DNA of 64,000 bases from Planococcus citri (taxonomy: Eukaryota > Arthropoda > Insecta > Hemiptera > Pseudococcidae), in the NCBI RefSeq assembly GCF_950023065.1, contig NC_088681.1, positions 35,188,836 through 35,252,835 on the forward strand, in the 5' to 3' direction. Numbering within the stretch: position 1 is the first letter of the stretch; every line of letters starts with the position of its first letter. The position numbers and the translations under genes are program-made. Below, one piece after another: positions 12,085 through 25,500 of the stretch. Below the pieces are notes generated by a model that was not told where the DNA came from, searched no databases, and saw only the letters and a list, made by a program, of their open reading frames with translations.

Positions 12085-12550
12085 GTCTGGTTTCCCAAAG
12101 CTTGTCTGCCTGCTTGTCTGCTCCCTTAAGGTCGTTGATCTATCTGTCTGGTTTCCCAAAGTCGTTCGTCTGCATTCCTAAGATCATTGAGCCGTCTGTC
12201 TGGCTCTCCACGGTCGTTTGTTTGCATTCGTAAGATCATTGACTCGTCAATATGACTCCCCAAGGTCGTCTGTCCGATTGTCTAGCTTCTACAGGTCGTT
12301 AACCCGTCTCTGTGGCTTCCTAAGGTCGCCTGTCTGTCTAATCTTTTGAGGTCATTGGCTCGTCTGTCCGCTTCCTTAAGGTCATTGGCCCATCTGTCTA
12401 GCCTCTCAAGGTCATTGGCCTATTCGTTTGGCCTCTTGAGATTGTCTTTGTGCCAGTTTGGCTTTCTGGTCTCTTTAGGTCATTGACCCGTCTGCCTGCC
12501 GGGCCTCTCAAGGTTGTCTGTTCACTTGTCTGGTCTCTGGCTTCCCAAAA
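12085..12550. repeat. Degenerate tandem repeat (about 30-35 bp unit)
   Basis: A run of imperfect copies of a unit resembling GGTCATTGACCCGTCTGTC followed by TGGCTTCCCAA, with repeated words GTCTGTC, AAGGTC and CATTG. It is less AT-rich than its surroundings and absent from copy 1 of the duplication, so it expanded or inserted in copy 2. One frame on the minus strand is open (12398-12583), but this follows from the repeat. Confidence 0.75.
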
Positions 12551-12552
12551 CT

Positions 12553-12735
12553 GCAAAATATAATTTCGTAAGTTGGAGGTCATGTGAGCTTCAAAAAATG
12601 AATTTTAATTTTTGTAATTTTGAGGTTATGCAAACTCCAAAAATGAATTTAAAATTTCATAATTTGGAAGTGATGTGAGCTCCGAAAATCAAATTAAAAT
12701 TTCATAATTTGGAGGTCATGCAAGCTTCAAGATTT
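12553..12735. repeat. Short direct repeats at the end of duplication copy 2
   Basis: About three imperfect copies of a unit of roughly 57-60 bp containing TTTCATAATTTGGAGGTCATG followed by an AAGCTTCAAAAA-like part. The same family occurs at about 5560-5717 at the end of copy 1, which helps to place the duplication junction. Confidence 0.7.
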
Positions 12736-13587
12736 GATTTGCTTGTCCATAGTTTGAAGAGATAGATTTATCCGACCCCACCCGATTTAGAAGGGCAGAT
12801 CCCTTGTAGGGGTACACGAGCATAGGTAACTGAAAAATCAAGTTTGAAAGTTGATCTAAATTTTGATTTTGGACGTTCTCAACAATTTCCTCTCATCCAT
12901 GGAAATCTCCTCCTATCCAATACCAACAAGATCCCGCGGTTTTCTTATTAGGATCAGGTAAATCCAAATTCTCCGATACCTATACCCGAGCGAATTGTAA
13001 CATCTCGCTCATACATTGCTAAACGACTTAGTACACTGTACCTCGCGTCAGGCACCGTCAAATTGGTATTGTCATTTAAACCGGAACTGTATTTCCCACA
13101 CAACACAACACAAGCGACATACGACTCTAATGGAACGCGAAAGCGTCCTCCGCAGAAAACACATACGTACAATATTTGACCAATATGTTAGGTACTCTTT
13201 TATCAAAAGACACACGCATAAATATACGGAACGAATTAATACGCGGCTAAGATCTGGTGGTCGACGTTTGATAGTAAAAGTGGGTTAATAACGAGCTGCC
13301 GCGTCGCGACGCAACGCCAAGCTCGCTGTTGCACTGTGCATTGCATATTATCATCTCAAGTCGAGGCGCACGTTGATAAGTTCGTCGGGTTCTGATTTGA
13401 TCGTTCTGGTAAATGTTCGGACGAGAATATGAAAACGCCGCCGCCGATAGTGTTCGGTGTGAATTTTTTTTACTATCCGAGTGCTCGATTTATTTGCGAG
13501 TTTAAGTGCAGTTGCAATCGCAATTGACTATTTTGTTTTTGTTTTCCTTTACAGTTCAGTGATTAGAAAATAACTATTTCGAATGGA

Positions 13588-16500
13588 ATGGGGTTCATAT
13601 CGTCACCGGTTCCTTCGTTGGTGCATAGTGTCGTGAGTATTTTTAGCATTTTTGAAAATTTATTTTTGCTTTAATTTGAGAAATTTTCAATTTTGGAAAG
13701 ATTTTTTGTGTATTGATGCCATAGTGAAAGTGCAAGTTCAAGTTCTCGTGAGTAATATTCCAAGTATCAGGTCACAGGTGAATTTCGCGGTCACCTTTTC
13801 GATCGATAAATTCAAAATACGCGCGAAACTGTCACATATTTGTCATCATCGATGAAGTATTTTCGGTCGAATGAATCATAAATCGATGGTATTCGTGGAA
13901 TATTCTACATATCTTTAGATTATTTTCTTCTTTGCCAAGGTGACGCCGAATTGAATTTCTCTCGCTAAATCAATTGACGTTTCAAAGACTTTGAGGTTAA
14001 TGACTATTTCCTTCCTTTTGCTATAAATCAATGGCATCTCGCACTGGAGGAAATGTATGTCAGAAAATCAATAGGATAAATAAATGAAAAAATAAAGAAA
14101 AACATTGTTGCTGAAAGGAAAAGTCTAATTTCTAAACGTATCAGTAGGTAGCTATAAAGTCGTGTTAAAAATTGACGAATCGTTCGAATATTCTCTCGAA
14201 TAATGTAGGTATATGATGAACAATGACGATCAACAGGCGTTTTTTTCTCGATCATTACACAAATACTATAAACATTATACTGCCGAAATGGAAATGTACG
14301 ACGAGTAAAAAGGAAAATGTGGGGAAAAAAATGTAAATTACTCACACTTCATTCTATCTATTATTTACGGCCGACTGCTTAATTTTTGAACATTGAAAAA
14401 ATAAGCGATTATTAATACCTACCTACTTATTGCGGATATATCGATTGTGTCGATGTTGTTATCAAACCATTGTGACATGTCAAAATGTCATCTGTATTTA
14501 TGCCTATTAAGCGTTGAAAATTGGATTCCTATACTTTTAACTACGTAGATTATAGATCGAGTAATGGTGAAGCTGTTGATAGATATGTATCTTACCTACT
14601 TATGAGACAAACGTATGGAAAATTTAATAAAGGATTTCAAATTTTACCTTGATTTAAAAATAAAAAAAAAATTTCGAGTATGTTTTCCAATAGGGAGAAT
14701 TTGGGCATCTTTGAAGTTCTCATTATTTTTGAAAGAAGAGGTGAAAAGGCTTTAGAAATTTCGAATGCAATTTTATGCCTTGGAAAAATTGTAAGGAAAA
14801 TTTAATTGAAATTTTAAAAATAGCAATTTTTTAATTATTAACGATTTATTTGCTGGAAACTACGAGCTCGAATGCACAATTTGAATTTTATCAATTTGCA
14901 AGGGAAGGAAATTATACCAAAATAGAATTTTATGTCAAGTATAGGTAGTAAGTAGGTATGTACCTAGTGCTGTGTTTGGGTATGCCTTTTGAACCCAATG
15001 GAAGAGGGAGAGGGAAGGTTGGTAGGTACATCAAGGCTCTCCTTAGTTTGTATTATTTTTTTAAGATAATTAAAAGTTGAAAGAAGCTTTGATAATTTGG
15101 AACTTTTTTTCCCAAAAATTTCCAGTGTAACTTACATAATTTTTTTCAAAAAAATAAAGTTCAGGTCTCAATGAGAAAAATAGATCTCAAATCAACTAAA
15201 ATTCCCAAAAAATGACACCAAACATATTTTCCATTTCTGTGGAAAGAAATTTGCTCATATTTTCTTATATTTTACTCATAACTATTTTTTTTATACTTTT
15301 CGCTTTACTTATTACGTCACATATTTTATAATTTTAATTATGTATTGCCAAATTTGGATTACCAATTAGGTGTCTATTTCAGACGGATTTCCTGAAATTT
15401 GAGCTGGGCTATTGTTACTGGATTAAATTACTCGTATGTGAAAATTGAGGTGAGGATTGATGGGTTGAATCCAAAAAATGAGTAAACGTTTGTTTGCAAC
15501 CTCAAATTAGTAAAAATCTACACGTAACATAACATTTTCTCATTTTTTTAGGAAGAGGTAAATCAAGGACAGATCTGCTACATACACATTTTTCAGACTT
15601 TGAATTGAGTGTCTGTTGAAATGGGAGAAAAAGGAGGAATGAGGAGAGCGAGTTGAATTTTTCTACTTGAAAAATTTTAATTTCACGTAGGTATTATGAA
15701 TGGTTATACTTACAAGTACAATTATTTTTGGAAAATGAATTAATTTTGTTTTGTGGATGCCAAGCTATGAAACAACCATTTCTGTTCAAGTTGAAAGATT
15801 TTTGAATTTTATTTTTAAAAATTTTGGAATTCTTTTAAAAAGTTAATTTTTTTTACAATAGTATTTTTTTTTGGTTTTGGCTTTCACCATTTCAGGAAAG
15901 GAAAAAGAAATCATCAGTAATTTGACTCTTTTATAAATATTTCAAGTAGGGTAGGTAAATAGGTATTAGGTCTTATTGCATGCGATAAAATAATACAGTC
16001 ACATTATTGCATTTTTAGAGTTTTTGCGCGAAGCGCGAAAAAACTCTATTGTAATCACTTTTTCATAGTCGTCAACGTCGTCGTCAACGTCGTCGTCGTC
16101 GTCGTCGTCAACCTCGTCGTAGCATTTTAATTATTAAAATGCTAAGCAATATGCAAAAAATTCTGATGCCGGGTTCTTCGAATTTTTGGAAACCACTTTC
16201 CAAAATGACGTCGAAGAGACCCAAAAGTCGCCAATAATGACTCAATTATTGTCAGTGGTTCATAAAGAACCACTTTCAGGTGACGACGATCCACTGTTTG
16301 AATTGTTGAAGTCTCATTACAACCAGATAACCGATGTTACTTTAAAAACGAAGCTGCGCAACACTTTCTTAGACATAATAAAACAAATGGATATAGAAAA
16401 TGGAAATACTGGAGCTATGTTTAAATTCTTACGAGAACAGTGCAATGCTAGCAACAAAAAGAAAACGTATACATATAAGCGAAAAATTTACGATGTTATA

Positions 16501-19500
16501 ATGGCTGGAACGGTAGATGAGGACGAGTTACTTGACGACAAAGAAGAAAATGTTGATGAATCGACAAAAATTGGAAGTGTAAAAATTTTAAAGTTTGAAC
16601 CGTATTGATGTCTATAGTTAGTATTTTGTTTTGTGAATTTCCGATTAAATCCTTTTAAATAAATTTGAAAACAGCAAAAATTCTCTTGTAATCAGCGAAT
16701 AGCTGATGGCTTGTTTAGTATTTTCTCAAAACCTTATTTGTGTGTGAAAATAAAATACTCGTATTAGCTTGTGGATCAAAATATCTCATTCATATGTATT
16801 TCTAAATTTGGATAAACATGAAATTCACGAAATAAACCATTTCTGAAAGTTGAACATCGAATACGATGAAGTATCTACTCGAGGTCGTCTCCACCTAAAG
16901 CAAAAATTTTCCAACATTGAGAAATTTTCAAAATCACTCGATGGTAGGTAAATCGGAATCGAAAAAAATTGATCTACCTACTTTTGATAAAATGTCTTGA
17001 AATTTGTGATCAAATGATTTACATTTTTGAAATGATCGATGACAGATCCGGATCTCGTCCTATTGACGGATATTTTCGCCAACCAAAATTACAATTTCCT
17101 GTTTTTTCTTCCCTACGCGGTTTTTTTCAAGCCTGTGGACTACGACTACAGAGTCACTAATAGTAAACCGTGATCTCAAAAGTAAAATCGTCCGTTTCCT
17201 TTTCTAATGACCAGCTCGCACCGGATCTACAAAATAGATTGATTAATTCCGATTGTACATAGACGTTTACTTACTTACAGGTTGAACATTATGCAAAAAA
17301 TCGCTACTGTCTTGTTATATATTTTTCATTTGCATAATGACCGTATTGATGTGGTTTTTATACATCGGTCCCTATACCTACGTATCTGCTGGATGAACTC
17401 GTGTTGACAATGAAAAAACCATTAGTGAGTTGTATGTATGGAAATGATTGTCGTATGTAGGTATTGTCAACCTGTAATGACTTTTGAGTTTTCATTTTTC
17501 CAGGTTATACGTATATTCATGAGCAGGTCTATAGGTACATATATCTCTTTATATTCGAGTACCTATATATATTGTGTATTTTCGAAATGTCGTCTTTATC
17601 GTGATCAAATAAGATTTGCATGATGTTTTGGAGAAATGTTTTATGACTGCGGTGAGCTTGATTGGGTAGTTTAAATAAGTACCAGCCTATTTCAAGTGCC
17701 TATTGAGATACGTATGTAGTTTGACGTTTCATTAAATTTAAATTTGATTTATATGTACCTTAGGTATTGAAAGTATTTGTGCTTTTGTTTGATGAAAGAA
17801 TTTTATTCATTTATCAGTTTAATTTGAACGATTTTTGGCGTCTTCGGAAGAATTGTTTTTATGATGAGATTTTCAAAGTTGAAAAAATTTGCATAAAAAT
17901 CAAAAGTCAATTTTTGTAAAAATCAGTAAGTTTTACACATTAAAACAATTTGGTCAGCACAGGTGACTGGTTGATGGTTCGTAAATAATTTCGTTAAAAA
18001 TTTGATGAACAGGTAGGTAGGTAGGTAGGTATTTCAAATATCCATATTCTTGAATGGAATTTCCCCAAAAATTTTCCTTCTCAAAGAAATGTATTGCCAT
18101 TACATGTATGTATTGAAAAATGAGAATGCAGATTGATGTTACCGGTTTTGAAGCAGATACGAGCTTAATTATTTCTCGGATATCTAAATTCATAAATGCA
18201 TAATGTATTGTACGAAGCAGGTGTATATTTATCGGCTCTCATGAAAGCGAAAAAATATGGACGAAATTAAACGTCGTGATTTGTGACTAAGATGTTGATC
18301 GTGAATTTTATGCAATTGAATTTTTTACGTGTAGCTATAGCATTGTCTACTGTTTTCATTTATGTAGGTATTTCATATTTTCTTTTCGTATATGGATAAC
18401 AATTTTCATCGTGACTTCTTCTTCTTCTTTTAGTCGTGACTATTTGGTTGTCAAAACAAATGTGAGAATGTAATTTCAAATTATGATTCATTCAGGCAGC
18501 TCTTTTGGCTACTTATTATCGATACAAAATTTGTGCATATTTATGAATTCGTAATTTTAAAAATTCAAAAATTAATACCTTAAGCCTGTATAGGTTCCGG
18601 TACCTAGGCAACATTTCTTTACCTATTCGTAAAAATTAGAATCAATAGAATAAGCCACATTAAAACGCTCTTCGCTAGCTGAATTTTTTCAAAAACAAAA
18701 TAATTCAACATTTTATTATTTAAATACTTACTCGTGAAATGTGCTTAGCTATCGTTTATTAAACAGCACTTTCGAGCGATAGAATCAAAGTACCCAAACT
18801 TACTCTGGCGTAGCCAATAGATTTTTAGACATGAAAAATCGAAATTAGAAGTAGGTAATTTTCTGAAAACCTTTCGTGATATTTGATGATTTTATGAAAA
18901 TGGAGGTAAAATTACTGCTCGAGCGAAGCAAGAGCGAAGCAAAAGCAAACATTTTTTGAAAACATGGGTCCAAAAAAACGAAACTTCATCGATTTCCGGC
19001 CACTTTTAAAAAATTCACTTCGAATTACGTAGGTATTTTCTAAAACCTTGAGATATTTCAAAGTGTATCTAAATTACTAACTTAGGTATTACTGGTTTTT
19101 CAAGTGACACATCAATTTTTTCGACATTTTTTTTATTCATTAGGTATAACTTTACGTTCATTTCAACGCCAAACGCATTTAAAAGTGAAAACTTCGTGCC
19201 ATTGGAAATTTGATGTTTTCGGAGGTTTAAAACAATACTTGGGTGGTGGGTACCACAATTGATTTTCAATCAGACAATCACATATTCTGGTATATACCTA
19301 TTAATAATTAATAATTATCGAGTTGAGCAAAGTTATGACTATGAGCTATACTATCTTCATTCCGAAGGCTTAATTTTCCCAAAATAGGTACCTAAATCTC
19401 TCTTTTTCTTGTTTTCAGTACCTAATTATTTCTCAATGCCTGATTCTGAAACTTTTATTTTCCCATTCAATTCAAGTGTGCTACAAAATCTGAAATTTTT

Positions 19501-22500
19501 TAGGAATATTTTTTGAAAATTATTTCTGTAATAACAGTTTTGTTTTCCAATTCGTACCTACAAACTTGTAAAAAAGTATTTTTAGAAGTTACAAAAAAAA
19601 AAAAAAAAACAAAAAAAAAACGAAAAATTATGTAAACTTTGAAAATAGAAGTATTTTTTAAATTAGAAAACCTCCAATCCTTTTCAAAAATGTGTGTTTT
19701 TTTTTTGAAATACTATACCTACCTACTTGAAATACACTCGTATTCCTCTTATAAGCGTTCAAAAAGTTATTTTTTGATGCTCTATCTTAACTCTTGTTTG
19801 AAAGGTTTTTCATGTTTACATGATTCAAGGAACCAAAATGTGAACCCAACAGATTGTAATCTCGCTCAAACATCGATGTTGAAAAAAAATATTGATTTCA
19901 TATTTTTAAATCAATATCTTGAATTCTTGATGTACCAAAACTTCCTAAAAATGATCAGAAGCTTAAAAAAGCAAAATTACCTGGGTACTATTTCATTTTT
20001 TGTTTTAATTCATTCATTTCATAATTATAAAAATCCCAAAAATACGCCGAGATCTTTAAAATGTCTTTTGAATATACCGATTCAAAAACCATGAATAAGA
20101 CACAATTGAACAATCATAGTGTCAACTTCCAAAAATTAACTTGGAAAAGAAATTCGTTTGGTTTTGTAACTGAAATTCAAGCGATTAAGCAAGTGTATAG
20201 TCAAAGAAATTGATACCTTTTTGAAAGAAATGGCTCAATCTATACCAACTTCTAGTTCAATATTCTATAGGTAGCATCGATCCAGTCCCAAATGCACACG
20301 TCATACGTTGCAATTTCAGAGAAATTAACAATTTTCGTTTTTCTCCCACTCATTTTCATCAAAGTAAGATTTTTTTCAATTTGAAAGAATGCTCTAACCA
20401 CAGGTAAAACATCGAAAATTTTTAATTTTTTGAAGTCGGAATTGCATGACGTATTTTGAGTTGATATTAATATGGACATGAATTTTGGCCCAGTGAGCCA
20501 CCTGAAAGGGTGGTCAGTGGTACCCAAATTAACGCAATTCAAGAGAAAAATTGAGAAAGGTTCAAATTCGAGGTGTCTCACATCCCTGCGAGTTTGAGAA
20601 AATTAAGTTGAAATCTGCGAAAGCCAAAGATATAAATTTTCAACAGAAATGTAAATTTCACTCCCTTAGGGAGGGGTTACGGGTTAGGTAGCGATCTGAC
20701 AATTTTTCAGGAGGGTTTTGCCCCCAAAAGATAACTTTCACTAGTTAATTTCAAAACCCGTCTACATGCTCTTTCAACATTTTTAGTCAACTTGGTGATG
20801 AATAGGTATGACTTTTTTTAAACCTGAAATCACAATTTCCTTTACAGCAAAATGAGGGTACGAGGGTGTGCAAAATTTGTGCCTGATTTTTTTTCAATAG
20901 AATGATTTTACCTATATGCATGCGATATATTGCATAATTAATGTAGAATCACCCAAAGTTACACACATACGCACCGAAAAAAAACGATGTATAAATCGCA
21001 GTCCTAGGAAAAATTTCAACTCCATAATGGATTGGAAATTGGAAATTTCCTACGTCGGAAAAATATGGTCACGATCGATCTAACAATGGTTCTTTTTTCG
21101 TCAAATTAGGCGCAAAAATACGAACTGTGCTCCGTGCTCCGGTTCGTACACGATATGCAGCAGTTGAATCTCATTAAATAATAATAGTAGTGATAAATAC
21201 ATTTCGGAAAAGAAAATTAACGGTTTCGACTTTTCACATCCTCTAGAATGGTGATCGCGTTCACGATATACACCGTGGAAGCATGTTTTCTATCTGTAAG
21301 TATCATTAGAGGTACAATCGGCAGAGTAAACTGTGGTAGGCGCCCAGGTACCATACATTGCATACTGCACAGTGCACACAGATCTCTTCTGTCAAGTAAA
21401 TCCATTTTTCACGTTCGCGTGCTCGGATGTTTACTTTTATACGATGATAAATGTAGCTGATTTTGTTTAAGAAGAATTTCATGTCATTATTTTTCGATCG
21501 ATATTAGTACGTAATTCGTGCGATAAAAAGAGAGACTGAGGTGAAAAAAAAGGGGGCGTCGAAGATGGTTTAATTGCTGGCTAATAGTGTATAGTACCTA
21601 TATCGAAGCAGCGAAAGTGATTTAAATACCTCGTTTAATGTTGTTTAAGTGGCGGTAATCCTCGTTATAGGTGAATGGAACATTGACACATTAGGCTGAC
21701 GAAGTTTGAGAAAAAATTTCGCCTGCTGTAGACGCGCGTCAAGACGATTAATAAAATTCATTCGTTTTTTGTTTGCTTTTCAATCGTTGATCTTTGGTTC
21801 GACTGTTTGTTAGGCGTTTTACTTTTTTCCTTTAAAAGATAGTCACGTACCTACGTCGTACGTACTACGTACTGTAAAAGGTAGCAATGGGCGGTTTTTC
21901 TCGTGTCTTAGGAAAAGAAGACTCGTGTCGCGAGCTATGGACTTACTTAATGGATTTTTTACTAAAAGAGAAATTTCAGCTGCCGATGGACGGCCAGTGG
22001 CCACCGGCGACCGTCGCGTAGCTCGTGTTGGACGTTTGAGTATTATCTCACACACATAACTATACCTAGTACATTTGATGGACATAACAAGAGCTCCAGT
22101 TATACCATTGAATACCGTTAATTCGAATTGAATTCAAACAAAGCGCCCGGTGTTCTCACGACCAATACCGCTGGCTGTGGATATTCGTACTCTTACGCGT
22201 GTTATAGTTTTCACCCAACGACACCATGTTAATTGGTAATGGACTTGGTACCTAGTAGGCGAGTTGTGTTTTTTGGAAAAATCTTGTAAAACGTGAACGT
22301 AGGTACCATGCTAGCGGAAATGTAAACATCACATAACATTAGTCGTGTACAGTTCATTTTCAAACAGTTTTCCTTTTCACTATACGTGATCATACTTTTT
22401 TGAATGGACTACCTATTATTCTGCAGGGAAGGTGTGACTGCAACTGTAGTTAGATCCTGCGGATGATAGAACGCTTCACGTTGGTTTTTCAAGTCTGAAA

Positions 22501-25500
22501 TTTAAGCTTTTGTTATTTACATGATTTACAAAAGTAATTTCATAGAAATAGGTAGATACCCGTTAAGTAGGTATAGTAGGTAGTAGGTACCAACAGGAAG
22601 AGCCACACAATTTTGAGAGCTTCCAGAAGATAGAGAATTTCTCAAATATAATTTTGTTTTTGAGTAATGCTTAAGGCTAAAAAAAGTTTGAAATGAAAAA
22701 TGCAAAAAAAATTCAATTTAGAAGGAAGATAATACATACGTAATCGTCTTACTTACCTGCTTATGAAATGTCAAGGAATTAAAAAAATTTTGAGTACTCC
22801 ACTTTTGAATTGTTTTAATCATGATACTTATTTTTTTAAGTTGGAGAATAAAATTAAGAAAAATGTAAAACCGATTTTCATAAATTTTTTTTTCTCTGAG
22901 CAAGTATTAAAAAATTTGTAGCATTTTTTATTATTACATATTTCTGGTAGATATGTAGAATTGTAGACAGATGAAAAACAATTTCAAAGAATTAAATATA
23001 TTTCGAGTATCTACAGAAAAAGAGACTGAGATTTTTTGAAGCTCAAAGCGGACAGTTCCTATCTGGGTACTTGATTGATGAGGTTTTTTTTAAAGAGAAC
23101 CTTTTAAACTGACACTCTCAGATTTGAACTAAATCAAGCTATAGATCAAAAGAGCATGTCGTAAGACCTCACTTAACAAAATTTTAAATGCTAAAGTTCA
23201 TTTTTGGGCTTTTGACGATTTTTTGAAAATTTAAAAAATCCAATAAACGTTGTTTTTTGAGGACGATTTTTAAACATTTTCATGAAATTTAAGTGTAATT
23301 TTTTGGAGCAAAGTGAATCAGTGTGAATAATTCCTCCATTATAAACTTCGACAGATCAACAACTACCATGTTCAGACCATTCTGAAGCCTCCAACGATTT
23401 TTAAATTTTCTTCAAAGACTTGAAATCACCCTGGAAAGGCAAACAACGAACTTTAGGACCTATAACTTTGGTCAGTGCTTATTGGGTACATTTTCGACCA
23501 TTTTAGGTGGAGATGGTTACCGCAAAATTCCAGAAGTGTCAGTTCAAAAGTGAATTTGTGATCAATTTGTGAATTCCAGAAAATGTGAAAAAATCAAATT
23601 TTCAAAGAAGGGGTATTACTACGAGCGCTTCTTCGGTATGATATCGTCTGGTGTGTTTAAACCATCACCTGACTCGAAAAAAATTCTCAATTATACTTTT
23701 TCGGAGCCTCCAGCGAGTTTTTAAATTTTTCCAGAAATATGAAATCGCTCTGAAAGATACCAAAATAGAACGTTAAGACTTATAACTTTGATGGATGTTT
23801 GAGGTGAAAGAGATTTGAATATTTTTTAAAGAAAATTTTAAAATCTCTGGAGGCTCTAGAATGGCTCAAAACTACATAGTACCCACACAGTTGCTAATGT
23901 GTGGGAGTTGAATTGAAGATTGTTCTAAAAAAATTTCATGAAAAACTTAAAACTGTCCTTAAAATAACCTTTTTGAACATCCTTTTTGAATTTTCAAAAA
24001 TTTGCCACAAATCCAAAAATGGACTTTGGGCGCTGAAATTTTGATTATGGGGGTTTTAAGACATGGTTTTTTGATCCAGAGTAGTTTCGTTCAATTCGGA
24101 GAGTGCCAGTTCAAGAGGCTTCCTTGAGAGTTAGGTACCTACAAATAATATATTTTTGGTTATGTCTCCGGAGAAACAGAGCGTTAAAAATTTGACTAAA
24201 TCTTTTTGATGTTTTGTGTTCAATTAATAAACTGAAAAATCTTTCTAGCATCGAACTTGGGAGATTAAAATTGGATTTGATCGATGTGTTAATTGCTCTT
24301 CAAATTTGCTAAATACTTAATCAAAAAATACAAAAATAATACCTGCCTACATATAATTGTTTCAAACTTTGAAAAATGTATGTTTGCCTTCGAAAATGTG
24401 GACTATGACTGTTTTTCAAACACACCTGACAATAATTGAATCACAAAAAAAAACAACAACAATAACAATAATAAAGATTAAATTTTATTTCAGAATGATC
24501 TAATAATAATTTCATCGTTGTCCTCGTAAAATTAATTTTAAAAAAATTGAATAAAAAATATTGTCTTAATTTTGGATTACGGTTGTCCTTTAAAAGTGCG
24601 AGCGTGCTTTATTTGTAGCCTATTCGATTATCAGCACATTTTATTCATAAATTAGCCTGAGTTGGACATTTTTTCAATTTTTTTATCAAAACGAGGGGTG
24701 TGGGACTGTGGGAAGAGAATCCCTCATCAATGTAAATGACCATTTTGAATAACGAATTTCGAATCGATATTAAAAAATGCTGTACTTATACCTACAAAGA
24801 GTAGGTAGGTATAATATTTTTGTTACAGAATTTTAAATCAGAAATCGAAATTACGTACCTAGATCTACATAACCTATTACCTACATCCAAAAGTACACTT
24901 CAAGTCCAAATTTTAGATGCTGAATTTTATTTTGCAATGTTTGGAAAATTTTTGAAAGTTCAGATTTGATTAAATTGAGATTTACAGTAGATAGAGGCTC
25001 GATGAGCTTCCAGTGGATTTTTTTATTTTTCAGTTTGTGAAAAATTTATTGAAATAATGGATTTGAACAGGTAGAAAACGATTTTTTGAAATTTTTTGTC
25101 GGAATCGATCGAAAAGGCTTCATATCTGTACACTGTGAATTCAATCTTATAATAATGCTGAATTTATATTTCGACACTTTTTATGCCTATTATAGGTATA
25201 GGTATTAGGTAATTTTTGAAAAGATGAAAACCAAAAAAATCCAGTAGGGTAGGAATTGAATTTCAGGTGTTCATTTCAGTTAGATCGTACTTTGATTTTT
25301 TCATGGAAAATGGTCAAAAAGGAGAGTTCCTTCAGGTGGCAACAAATTGGTCTATTTCAAACCCAGTTAATCTTTTTTGAACTCAAGTATTCACATAATT
25401 TTTTTAAATCATCAAATGATTAAATTATTTATTTTTAGCTGTATATTTTTTCCTCAAAATCTATTTGATATTTTTTGAAAAAAGCACCGCTCTGGTTCTT

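Larger units (their letters stand above)
5718..12735. repeat. Tandem segmental duplication, copy 2
   Basis: Copy 2 of the repeated segment. It matches copy 1 through the receptor exons, the introns and the distal block at about 11660-12060 (matching about 4980-5400). It is longer mainly because of the 2.1 kb fold-back element at 7425-9543 and the degenerate tandem repeat at about 12085-12550. A 211 bp MITE (11287-11497) lies in the part without a counterpart in copy 1. Confidence 0.88.
11045..13587. other. Intergenic region between receptor copy 2 and the histidine-rich gene
   Basis: Divergent promoter interval between the minus-strand receptor and the plus-strand histidine-rich gene. It contains one MITE, the distal block of the duplication, two repeat arrays (listed separately) and, from about 12950, a less AT-rich stretch rich in CG dinucleotides leading into the presumed 5' UTR. 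No TATA box could be assigned with confidence. Short ORFs here look like chance. Confidence 0.5.

Noticed and set aside
12085..12550. CRISPR-like array
   Set aside because: Units are degenerate, directly adjacent and without unique spacers; it is an ordinary tandem repeat in a eukaryote.
16017..16046. GC hairpin followed by A/T run as a bacterial-type terminator
   Set aside because: The window is clearly insect nuclear DNA with spliced genes, so a rho-independent terminator has no meaning here.
19639..20094. 151-codon plus-strand ORF
   Set aside because: Starts with TTG, lies in AT-rich intron DNA, is rich in F, L, K and N, and shows no domain or conserved motif.
20252..20581. 109-codon minus-strand ORF
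   Set aside because: No recognisable motif, no splice context, and it lies within a long intron on the other strand; chance cannot be excluded.
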